Shown: positions 37,692-48,234 of the stretch, piece after piece
How the letters are laid out: the number at the start of each line of letters is the position of its first letter
Numbering within the stretch: the first letter of the stretch is position 1
Assembly (NCBI GenBank): GCA_030272155.1
Contig: CP126191.1
Coordinates: forward strand, 5,912,501 to 5,976,500
From: Tetradesmus obliquus
Lineage: Eukaryota > Chlorophyta > Chlorophyceae > Sphaeropleales > Scenedesmaceae
Length of the DNA: 64,000 nt
Reading direction: 5' to 3'
Translations under genes and position numbers: made by a program
Notes under the pieces: generated by a model
The model's database searches: none
What the model saw: the letters and a program-made list of their open reading frames with translations, nothing else
Told to the model about the DNA's origin: nothing

Positions 37692-39020
37692 GGCGCACGG
37701 CTGCACGCAGCCTGCAGGGAGGAAGGCAAGCAGCAGCACACATGACAGAGCTTGGAGCAGACGCAGGAGGGAGTGCTACAGCTGAGCGCTGCTGCTGCAG
37801 GTGCTGCAGCAGAGAGGCCCGGCGGCCTGAGCCGCGCTGGCAGCATGTGCAGGTGCAGGATGGATACGTTGAGTGCACGTGTGTGGTTATTCAGCACGTT
37901 TGGTGCTTTGTGTGGCGGATGCTCTGATGCCAGGTGGGTGTCACTGGTGCCCTGAGTGCTGCTGCTGCCTTGCTGAATCTCTGCGTCACGCGTATGCTGA
38001 ACCGTCACAATTACAAATGATAGCCACTTGGTTTGTACTTTACCCTAATCCAGCAGGATATTGCCTGAGCTGCGCACCTTGGCCCGCGCTCCGACTCCTA
38101 CCGCCTGCTTCTGCTAATCTCGCTTAGTCGTGGCCGTAGTTTCCTCTACCAGAAAACCTCAGAATCAGTGTTGTTTTTTGTGCGAGCTTTATACATACAT
38201 TCAGCCGAAAGCCCGCCCCAGATGGGGTCGCAGGCTGCTGTCCGACATCAATTGCGGTTCTGTACCCATCATTCAGCAGACCAAAAAAAACAGCTTGAAC
38301 ACCGCTGAGCTGCTGAGGATCGCCTGGCAGGCCGACTGGGGCAGGTACGTCCCGGGCCAGTACAGCAGCGGTTCTGTCTTGTTTGCGAGTGCCGAGAGAC
38401 ACGCAGCACCGCTGATTGACAGTAGCTCAAATTTCACATTATACTGCTCTGATGGCTTGAACTGCACTGATAAAGATGGTACAGCAGATTTGAATTGTCA
38501 CTGGCTCACCCTGCTACGCATCTCAGGATGGGTGCTATGTTTACAGGCAGTTCTAACCAGTTTATAGTGATCAGCTCACACATTCAGGTGCCGACTCTCT
38601 GACAGTTGTTGGGATATCAGGGCACACAATTGGCATGCATGCAGTGCAGCACACCACTTTGCCAGAATAACCAAGCCCTGCATCATCATGTGCTTGTCAA
38701 AACGTTATAAAGCGATGCAGGACACATCACAGCCAAGGTTGCCGTGATCGGCTTATGGCAAGCGCTGCTTGAAGCCTAGTCTGTTCGACTTCCAGACACA
38801 CCGACCTTCGGACTCACTGCTGTTCACGACTTCCGGTGTTGCTGTTCGTATGATGAGACGTCTGTTTAGTCTGCAAGCTGCTTATACCGTACACGTAACA
38901 CGACAATGCCTGACACCTGGCAACTGCTGTGCAAGGATACCATGTGCTGATGGCTGCATCACGGCTCGCACTGTATGATTTAGACGTGCGTTTTAGTTGT
39001 GATAGCAGTGTTAGTTTAGC
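37692..39020. other. Divergent intergenic region, coiled-coil gene / PARP16
   Basis: This 1.3 kb separates two divergent starts. It should hold the 5' leader of the coiled-coil gene (including a 3' splice site near 37715) and the PARP16 promoter. A 145-codon plus-strand frame at 38130 has no recognisable protein features. Confidence 0.45.
38706..38711 (+). promoter_or_regulatory. TATA-like element upstream of PARP16
   Basis: TATAAA lies 310 bases ahead of the PARP16 start codon in AT-richer sequence. It is a plausible core promoter given a 5' leader of about 280 bases, but it rests on one short motif. Confidence 0.3.
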
Positions 39021-40733
39021 ATGGACGAGTCTGAAAGGTTAAGTTGCATCATAGCTCTGCAGCATGAGCTAGAGCAGCAGCATCACAAGGGCCTGGACTT
39101 CCTTGTCTCCTCCTTCGCAGCAGCTTGCAAGTGCCACAGGAAAGCTTCAGGTTGGTTGCTGCTGCTACAAACGTATGTTAGCCTATCTGATGAGTTCTAG
39201 CTGTAGCGATCCTGGTGCAGCACCTGCCTGCTGCGGCAGCGCTGCTGCGGAGTGTGTTCTCACACTGTTGGCTGTTTGCTGCAGTGTGCAGGCCTTTCCC
39301 ATCACACTTGCTGTTCAACAACGACTATGCAGCAGTATCAGCAGCCCTGGATGCACTGCCTTCCCTATCAGCCATCCTTTCAGAGGACCGCCCACTGACA
39401 AGCAGCAGCAACAGCAGCATCAACAACAGCAGCAGCAGCAGCAACCCGACAGATCTGCAGCTGGGGCTCTTGCAGTGGCTGCTGCTGCAGCTGCAGCTCA
39501 AGCGTGACTGTGACCTGAGCCCCATCTCTGCAGAGCAGCTGCAGGCTGAGCTGCAGGCTGGCGGCAGCTGCCCACCTGGCCTGCTGCACCACCTGCGCGG
39601 CTGCCGCTGCATTCTGCGCTTGAACAAGCCAGGGCAGCAGCAGCCATCGCCTGGCAGCTGTGTGGCAGCCTTCCATGGCACAGACTTTGCAAACATCCAT
39701 AGGTGCGCAGGTAGCACAAGAATGAATGCAAACGCGCTCTGGCAGAGAGCAGCTGCTCTGCCAGCAGCGTACGCGGTGCGGTAATGTTTGCTGCCTGTGG
39801 TGGTGACCGGGCGCAAGCACTTGGTGTCACGAACACCTGCCATGCTAATTTCTGAGACTGTCGGCATCACTTAGCTGATCAAAATCACATTAGTTGCACT
39901 TACTGTGCAGCTGCATCAACCGAGCATCCCGTTGAGCCCCCGTTGCTGCTGTGTTCATTTTCGCCTGCCGCGCAGCATCCTACACAACGGCCTACTGGCA
40001 GCCAGCGGCACCCGCCTGCAAACAACTGGCGCTGTCTTCGGCGTTGGCATCTACCTGTCTACAGACTTCAACGTCGCGTACAGCTTCTCCAAGGCGCAGC
40101 AGGGCTGGGCCGGCAGCAGCATTGGCCGCCACCTGCGCTGCGTGCTGCTGTGTGAGGTGTCCCGGGATGTGCTGCAGCAGGGCCAGAGCAGCGGCACGGC
40201 GCAGGGCAGCAGCAGGTGCGGCCAGCAGCACCAGAAACAGTACAAGCAGCAATTGTCAAGTGGCACACTGAAATGGCATGTTGAAGCCCTGCTTTTGGTC
40301 ACTGTTGTAGCACGCCAACTTGATTGCAGTGGCCCTGCTCTGATGGCAGCATTACGTTCCGGCTAGCATGCGGCGCTTGTCACACCCTGGCATCATCGGC
40401 ATGAACACTGCTGCGGCACCTGTACTTTTTGACAAACTCTGCGAAACTGCATCACCCTAACTGTGCTTGGCGCTGCTGTGGACCCTGCTGCTGCTGCTGC
40501 TGCTGCCGCTGCCCTGCAGCCTGCCTGAGCGCTACATCCTCGTGCCCAAGCCTGCTGACGTGGCGGTGACGCACCTGCTGGTCTTTGCCGATGATGTGAT
40601 GCTGGGCCTGGCGGCAGGCGGCAGCGGCAGGCGGCGGCACAGGGGCGCAGCCACATGCCTCACACTGACGCTGGCCTATGTGGTGGCCATGCTGCTGCTG
40701 GCTGCCTGGCAGACCCACAGGTCCTGGCGGTGA
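39021..40733 (+). CDS. PARP16: PARP16-like tail-anchored ER mono-ADP-ribosyltransferase
   Basis: Four exons: 39021-39150, 39285-39702, 39976-40215, 40520-40733, giving 333 residues, close to human PARP16 (322). The N-terminal helical part (LDFLVSSFAAACKCHRK ... DYAAVSAALDALPSLSAI) matches the PARP16 alpha domain, interrupted by a Ser/Asn/Gln insertion. The ART core shows FHGTDFANIHRSILHNGL (first triad His), GVGIYLSTD (Tyr) and the ERYILV strand where PARP16 keeps Tyr rather than Glu, consistent with mono- rather than poly-ADP-ribosylation. A C-terminal hydrophobic helix (LTLTLAYVVAMLLLAAW) followed by a basic tail is the tail anchor. The human protein sits in the ER and nuclear envelope and modifies stress sensors. 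The start is an ATG just before the conserved alpha domain. Confidence 0.88.
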
Positions 40734-41900
40734 TGGGTGTGGTGCACTGCAATGTTGGACACACGTGTGGCAGTTGTGATGGGTGGCAATCGCAGCAACC
40801 ACCCCTCAGCAGGATCTGCTGCTGGTGGCGACCGACGCACGACACTGCTGGTGTGGGTAGCAGCTCAGCTGCAGCAGCATTGCAGAGAAAAGCTGCTGAT
40901 CAAAGCACCTATGGCCGGCAGCAAGGTGAGGTGTTAATTGATGGTCCTCGCTTGCCGCCTTTGCTGCGATAGCAGTATCTCAACCAGGTGCAGCCACATG
41001 CGTTGATGGCGATAACAGCGTAGCGTGCATTTTATAGCACCTGCAGCAGCCACTAGTGCCGCCCTGTCTGGGCCTGACAGTACTCTAGGGCCGCAGATCT
41101 TTCTGCAGCAGGGCGTGCATGCGGATTGTTGGAGGTCGTTAGGGACGGCATGTGCATGCAATGTGCTGCCTCTGGCACACAGAGGTGGGGCGCTAGCATG
41201 CTTGCTTGTACTTTATATGCAACAGTAACTGTCATCTAACAATCGACATCCATGCCGCAGCATCCCCGCTAGGCTCATGACCCCTGTCACGCTTATCTGC
41301 CGTCACTCCTGCTGTTCAGGCCCACTAGCTGCAGCACGAGGTGCCGGCACCTTCCTGCAAGCACAATTGTTGCAACTGCAACAGCAGCGCCCCAGCGCCA
41401 CACCCCGCTCACGTGTGGACAAGGCCCGCAGCGATGGCGTGGCGCGCAACCTGCGCTCTGCCTGCCCCAACTTGTTGTGCCTAGCCAGCTGGGCATCTCA
41501 GGGCTCATGGGCGGCTGGTGTGCACCCTTCACTCAAGATGTTGTGCGGGCCTTTTTGTTGCCATGCCGCCTTTGAGCAGCCCAGGCCCATGCGATGTGCT
41601 CAGCATGCATGCAGTCGGCGCCCAAGCACTGCTTGCTGGCAGCGGCGCTGCTCGAGCACTGCTCAACAGTTTTAAGTCAAGAGTTTGTAGCTGGCACATC
41701 CCAGGACTGCGGGACAGGGTTGCGTGGTATAGGAGTTGCTGGGTGCATATCAGCCCATGACAACCCGTCTCAGGATGGAGGGGTCTGATTCATGTCACGT
41801 CAGCAGTGGCGCAGGATGTTGATATTTGTGCGGTACAGAATTGTTGATCGGACCCTAGCTGTCTCACGAGCGCAGCGTAGTCTGATCAGAGCAGCGCACC

Positions 41901-42175
41901 GTGTTGCAGGAGGGACGATGTAAACGTGTTGCAGGAGGGACAATGTAAACGTGTTGCAGGAGGGACGATGTAAACGTGTTGCAGGAGGGACAATGTAAAC
42001 GTGTTGCAGGAGGGACAATGTAAACGTGTTGCAGGAGGGACAATGTAAACGTGTTGCAGGAGGGACGATGTAAACGTGTTGCAGGAGGGACAATGTAAAC
42101 GTGTTGCAGGAGGGACGATGTAAACGTGTTGCAGGAGGGACAATGTAAACGTGTTGCAGGAGGGACAATGTAAAC
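41901..42175 (+). repeat. Minisatellite, eleven 25-bp units
   Basis: Exactly eleven head-to-tail copies of a 25-base unit (GTGTTGCAGGAGGGAC, A or G-ATGTAAAC) occupy 275 bases. The only variation is one A/G position: units 1, 3, 7 and 9 have G and the others A. Each unit contains TTGCAG, AGGAGGGA and TGTAA on the plus strand. Confidence 0.97.
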
Positions 42176-43750
42176 ATGTTCTTTTACAGTGTGGCATCCT
42201 CAACGTCGAAAAGCAACTACAACACGATCATGGTGTTTTCAAGTTCTCAAACAGCATTGGATGCCCATGCCAATATCAGCCTGGCAGATGCATCAACAGC
42301 GCTGCACAACGCCTATCTGCCAAGGCCTGCAGCGCACTCTGTGCAAGCACATGCACCCGCAGCCGCCATAGCGACACCACCGCCCGCCACATAACGCTGC
42401 GTCAGCAGGTGGAGCAGGCTGGCGTGCTGGGCACTGCCCAGGTGGCACCCGAGCCAGCACACCACGCCCAGCGCACCACGACACTGCAGCACTGCACTAC
42501 GTTCTTGCCAGCACTGCAGCCTACTACTCAGACGGCCTTCAATGCTAGTCAAACACCAGCACTGTACAGAAACAGTACACAACAAAAATGCCATCCCAAT
42601 GCCATAGCAGCAACGAAGACCTAAGGCGCAATGCCAAGTTCAACCATGCGCCGGCACAACGCACCATGCCTTCCCTTGCGATACATACCTTCCCCACGCC
42701 GCCATCGCCCCAACCCCCAGGCTCTCTGCGGCTGTATTGGCAACGAAACGGAAAAATATTATTACTGCTTGAATGCTTGGCTGAAACGCATCGTCAGCCT
42801 GTTGATAGTACAGCAGATCTAATACAAGCCTGTACGTTCTACCACCCACACCACGCTACGTTCCCATTCTGAGCCTACCGTGCATATGCAATGCGGTGCA
42901 CGCACACAAACTGTGAAGGCACACATCAGCGCAACGCCGCCCCATTGCGGCATGCACCACTCCATCCTCAACCCACCCGATCAGAGGGCCGCAGTTGCTT
43001 CACCAAACCTGGCATGGCTGCAAGCTGCACGCTACACGTGCTGCGCGGCATTGGTAGCATCAACATCAGCAACACCGTGCATAAGAAACCCATCTGAGTT
43101 GGCACGCCTCCTGCCGCTGTCCAGCTGCACTCAGACAGCTGAGCACAGCACATGAGCCAGCGCAACATAGGCGCCCGCAGCCAGCACCTGCCCACACCAC
43201 ATTCTGCTAAGTCCCGCTGCCAGGCACACACATAAAAATATGTTTGTTGCGCACAGCGTGCCACCGCGCCAGGATCAATAACCGAAGCAAGCTGCCACCG
43301 TCCCAGCCAGCAGCCAGCAACCCCTACTGGCCCGGCATGGGTTCAGGTTTGCCCAGCCAGCCTGCCAGCTCACACACCAACGCCTTCCCTGTTACAATGG
43401 CGCAGTGTTGCCTAGATGACGCCTCATGCAGCAGCGCTGCTTGCAATGCGCAGCACAAACACCCAAGCGCCCTGCCACACTTTAGACTGCACCTCGCTGC
43501 GCTCTGCCAGGCTGCTGCGCAACGTCCTGCCCAGCTATAGCAGCCACGCGCGGCAGCCCTGCATTTCAACCACAGGGTGCTGCCTGCCAAGTGCAACACG
43601 TGCGCAAGGGTGCTGTTAGCCACACGCGAACCAGAAGCTAAGCAAGCGTCCAGTGCGCACGGCTAGCGCGTGCCAAGTCACTAGCACGCATACGGAGCAA
43701 AATCCCATGCGGCCGCTACAGCGCCGCCTTGTGGTCGCCATACTGATTGG

Positions 43751-43810
43751 CCGCCAAGGTGCACCACTCTTCCACAACGACCGCCAAGGTGCACCACTCG
43801 TCCACAACGA
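43751..43810 (+). repeat. Two 30-bp tandem repeats
   Basis: Two consecutive copies of a 30-base unit starting CCGCCAAGGTGCACCACTC differ at a single T/G position. Confidence 0.9.
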
Positions 43811-45027
43811 CCGCAACACGACCAATACAGCAGTTGGTATACAGCTACCACAGGCGTCATCAGCAGTCCCGCAGGACAATGCAGCTGCACAGAGCAGCAC
43901 AATGCACAAACCCCATGTGCAGCCTGTAGCAACAGGAATGCTCCCAAAGGCCTACCAACACTGTTGCGGCAGACCAGGCGGCGACCGCCACCGACGGACC
44001 GATGCTTGTTATGAGGCGTCTTTTGGCAAGCAGGCTGCTGCGCCGCAAGTGTGTTTCCAGCCGTGTTGCCCATGCGTATGCCACATAGCAAGCACGCTGC
44101 TCCCCAGCAACGGATTGTCTGCACACCAACACAGCCTGCCCGAGCAGGCAATGCCACACAAAAATGCACGACGCAACAGGACGCATCAAAATGGGATACG
44201 ACGACACTTGGCGATCGCAGAAAGAGCGCCCTGCATACCCCATTGGGATGAAGGCTTCATCATGAAGCGCCCTGCTGCACCCATGCCACATGCGCTTTCC
44301 CTGTAACAGCAGCGCTCACACCACCACGGAAGTTGTAGGTAAAAAATGCGACGCACGAGGAACAGGCACCGAGTCTGCTCCACAACCACAGCATGCGTGC
44401 ACGACGCGGCGCCGCATTACGCGCGCAACAACACAATGCAAAGTATTGCACAGCACAGGACATCCTTTGATGAGCCCATCCAAGCTGAGGTGCAACCCCA
44501 TAGTTGTGACAGCAGCCGACCTTACGGTGCAGCGCCTGCCACAGGAACAACTGCTAGGGTGTGAGGGCCGCATGCCCACTTGGTGCTGCTGGGCCTTGCT
44601 CTGCACCGCCAACCCCAGAAACAAATGATCCTGCTGCTGCTGCTGCTGCTGCCATGCTGCTGCTGTTCCCCAGGCGGCAGCCGCCAACAGGGCGACTCAT
44701 GACGGACGATACACAAGCAGCAGCAGCAGCACCCCAACACCACCCACACTGATCTACAACCGCGCTTTTGATCCATCAAGTGGACAAGCAGGCAATGCTG
44801 CCCTCATCACCATGGCGGCACTGCCATCCCTTTTGATCCATTAGACTGCTACTCGGTCGCTGCAGCGCTGCTGCGCCGCTTGTGCCCAGTGACACCCTTG
44901 CAGCGCTGCACATGCGCAGCCGCAAACATTGGCCAAGCTGCTGGCGCGCATGCAAGGCCCGACAGGTGCTCATGCGCTGTGATGACAACCGGCCGCATGC
45001 TGCCGGCTGGGAGTGCCAGGCCGTGCC

Positions 45028-46794
45028 TCAGAACAGCAGCAGGCACATGATGACAAAGGACCCCAGCATCAGCAGCAGGCGGGACAGGAAGGCTTGGTGC
45101 TGCTGCTCAGGTGTCAGCGCCTCAACATAGCCTTGGCCTGGCAGCAGCAGCGGCAGCAGCAGCAGCAGCAATAGCAGAGGCAGGCGGGAGGGTGAAGACC
45201 TGCGTGGTTTTCTGCAGTGTGTGTACAGTCGTAGATTGATGGATATCCATACAGACAGGGGCAGAGCACAACACGTTATGTGGTCACGCTTTGACAGTAC
45301 ATGCGTGTGCACTCTGCAATGCACCCCGTGTAGCCTACACAGCTGACCCATCTGTAGCTGGCTGCACAGCTCGGTACATTCCCCTGCAGCCTGGCTTTGC
45401 CTCTTGCACATTACATCTTGCACCCTGCCCTGGCTGCTGCTGCTGCTGCTGCTGTGCCTCCGGCCTCACCTGGCCCCAACTGGAAGCCAAACAGTGCAGG
45501 CAGCACGCCCTGCTGGTTGGCGCCCGCTGCACCAGCCTGCACGCAACAACAGCAGGCAGGCAGCAGCACAACAGCCAGTGCATTAGACACGGCAGGAAAC
45601 GGCGTCAAAATGCACACCCGCGCATACAGGGCACGCCAGCATCGACTCAAGCACCAGCGTTGTTGCGCGTCGCCTCCATGAATCCCTGCTCCTCTTTCGT
45701 CTTCTTCGATACACGCGGCACAGCTTCACAACTTCAAGCACCGCTGGGGCAAATTGCAAAGCATCCGCTCCATACGGCTGCACACTTGCTGGCAGGCACA
45801 GCAATGCCACGCCAGCCGCACAGTATAGCCGCACAGTACAGCGCCGCATGCCCGCCCTCACCTGCACTGCTGAGGGCCGTTGGCCTGCTGGGCGCGGCGG
45901 CACCGGCTGCACCTTGATGGCCTCCTGGCGCGGGTCAAACTCGCTGCCGCGCCCGTAGATGGGGATCACCTGCAGCAGCAGCCGGCAGCAGTACGGTGTT
46001 GGCTACAACTCCACGGTCGGTCGGCAGCAGCAGCCGCGCGCAGGGCCAGACCGCTGCTGGGAACTGCTTGAGGCTACTAGATGCTGTGATGCATTGGGGT
46101 GGCAGCGCACCTTCTGCAGTCAGGACGTGCGTGTGCGAATGTGCGATGCGATATGTACTGCGTGCAGCCGCTCATCACTCCTCTGGTTGCTGCCGTGGTT
46201 TTGAACCAACGCTTATGCGGATATTGCTGCTGCTGCTGCAGGGGCTCACCTTGTCCACTTCCACGCCTGCTTTGCACACCGGGCAGTTTCTGCTGAAGTT
46301 CTGCATCTGCACCCACCTGTTGGCACACCACACAGCCGGCAGGCAGCAGCAGCAGCAGCAGCAGGAGGGTCAATAACTGCCGCATCGTGATATTTAGCAG
46401 TGGGCAGTGCTAAACTTGCAAGCAAGAGCATTACAGCTCACGCCAACACCAGCGACAGCCCCGACACGTTGTCCAGCGACACCGCAGCAGCAAACAACTG
46501 CAGCGCATCTACCCTAACAGCTGCCAGAGCTGCCAAATGCCTGCCAGCAGTGTGCGGCTAACGTTCGCTACCCCAGGCACTGCTACTGCTGCTGCTGCAG
46601 CACACCCACCGGAAGAGGCAGGGCCAGCAGAACAGGTGCCCGCACAGCGTCACTATAGGCTCCTTGGCCATCTCCAGGCAGATGTTGCACTCAAACAGCC
46701 CAGCATCATTCTCGTCTTTCAGGAACGCCAGGTCAGATGAGTCCGGCCCGCAGCACTTGTCGCAGCACTCTGTGGCGGCAACTGCCTCTGCCAT
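45028..46794 (-). CDS. RMA/RNF185-type membrane-anchored RING E3 ubiquitin ligase
   Basis: Five exons: 46794-46610, 46316-46250, 45969-45862, 45536-45470, 45137-45028, giving 178 residues, in the RNF5/RNF185/RMA size range. The C3HC4 RING runs from FECNICLEMAKEP through LCGHLFCWPC to NCPVCKAG and is split by intron 1. It is followed by the family hallmark VIPIYGRG, then GVLPALFGFQ and a tail ending in LTPEQQHQAFLSRLLL plus a hydrophobic C-terminal anchor. Relatives sit in the ER membrane and ubiquitinate misfolded substrates in ERAD. The exon 1/2 junction was placed so that both splice sites use the same GTGGGTG motif, which restores the conserved Trp of the RING. The start ATG precedes a short Cys-rich leader. 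Confidence 0.9.
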
Positions 46795-48234
46795 GGCTGC
46801 TCCACCTGCTGCTGTTGCTGGTGCTGCTGACGCTGTTGTTAGGACAAGGCCGGCACCAACAGCCCCAAATCTCCCTGCGTGCGCTTGCCACCTGTTGCAT
46901 CGCAGCATGACAACACGCACACTTCCCTCAGCTGTGGAAAATGGCTGCTGCGCAAACAGCGCACATAGAACATGCAGGAAATGAGCGCTCCCAGGCTGCT
47001 GCTGCTTGCTGCATACCCAACAGCCTGCTGCATGCTGGCAGGCATGATGCCTCAGCTGTAGGCGTTCTCTGCTCTCAAAGTGGTCCTTTGACGCACTGTT
47101 TGCCAGCGGCAGCTGCTGTGATCGCCGCGCTGAAAGCAAGCGCTTGCAGCCTGCTACTGCTCTGCACCCAGGGCACGCCAGGCTACAGGACGCCGCGCAA
47201 TACCACCTAATGACTATAAGAGCTGCTGAACAGCTGAGCAGCGACGCCAGGATCGAACCGGACTGACCGAAGGGTGCACTGGTCACCGGCCCGCCCCCCT
47301 CGCGCCCGGCTTTTCAAACCTCGGGATCCTATGCACACAAGAAACTGCTTACCGATAGGTTGCTTGAGCTGCGTCCTCCAAGAGAAGCACAAACTCAAAA
47401 CGCAAGCAATGGGCTGTTGATTCCTTCGTCCTTCTTTTGGAATGATTGACAACACAATAATGGCGAACGCTGGGATACAAAGCTGTGCGAGCTCAAGCGG
47501 AGGACACAATTAGATGACGCCGAGGCTAGAAACCCGCTGCCCGGCAGTGCCGCGATCGTTGTTCTGGTGGAGTTATTCGTCCTGAACGTTGTTTATCATG
47601 TCAGCATGGAGTACTGATCATCATCTGAAGTTTACTGTGTCAACCCCCTGCCCCTCCTTGTCCCGTTGCTGGTTTGCCCCACGTGCTTCCTCACAACGGT
47701 TTGAGCAGCCGTACACACTTTAGGATAAAGCTTTCAGATGATTTTACTTGAGCTTAACGGGCAGGCGGCTGACTTGTACTGCTGACTTGCAGCATTGGCT
47801 TGCAGCAGCTGCTGCTGAACATCTGTGTGTGTGGAACCCGTCTTCGTGCATGCAGTGTCGTGGCAGTTCATCACAGCTTGTGCAGCTGGTCGACATCGTG
47901 TATTAGGGGAAAACGCAACCAGTGAATCATTACACACGCAACGGGCGGCAGCTGTGCAACCAACCAAAGCACAGAGGCACAGCATTGCGGCAATGCAGAC
48001 TGGAAGTCGATCGCATAGCAAGCTACACCTGCCAGGGACCTTGTCCGCCGCTTCAACTACCGATCCATTCCTGCGGGCTGCACTGATCCTGCCCCTTCAC
48101 CTCTGTCTGTGTTATGCCATTGGTGAGTCAGTGACTCACCACTGGCAGTGGTAACCCGCCACTCACAGCCTGTCAGCAGCTCGGCACCATCAGCGCCCTG
48201 ACAGCGTCCTGCAAGCTGGTGCCGACATGCCCTC
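46795..48234. other. Intergenic, promoter of RMA-like gene and 3' UTR of helical-repeat gene
   Basis: This 1.4 kb sits between two minus-strand genes. An open minus-strand frame of 100 codons (47509-47207) has no recognised domain. A tRNA-like T-loop at about 47252 does not extend to a full cloverleaf. Confidence 0.4.
47930..47934 (-). terminator. Possible TGTAA polyadenylation signal, helical-repeat gene
   Basis: TGTAA on the minus strand lies about 300 bases past the stop codon at 48235. The spacing is plausible but only a five-base motif supports it. Confidence 0.3.

Larger units (their letters stand above)
40734..45027. other. Long non-coding interval
   Basis: This 4.3 kb lies between the PARP16 and RMA-like gene ends (convergent). 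It contains the 25-bp minisatellite at 41901 and a 30-bp duplication at 43751. Open frames up to 217 codons lack any recognisable domain or phase-consistent splicing. No tRNA or transposase was seen. Confidence 0.45.

Noticed and set aside
38124..38567. Overlapping open frames on both strands (92 and 145 codons)
   Set aside because: No recognisable domain or splice continuation; the position fits a divergent promoter region.
41800..42177. Minus-strand 125-codon repeat protein with 25-residue periodicity
   Set aside because: It is the translation of the 25-bp minisatellite, where three units give a 25-residue period in any open frame.
43653..44306. 217-codon plus-strand frame
   Set aside because: Composition is random-like, it includes a 30-bp duplication, and no homologous motif or splicing partner was seen.
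47220..47330. tRNA-like T-loop (GGTTCGATCC) on the minus strand
   Set aside because: The T stem has a mismatch and no complementary acceptor or D/anticodon arms could be found at the right distance.
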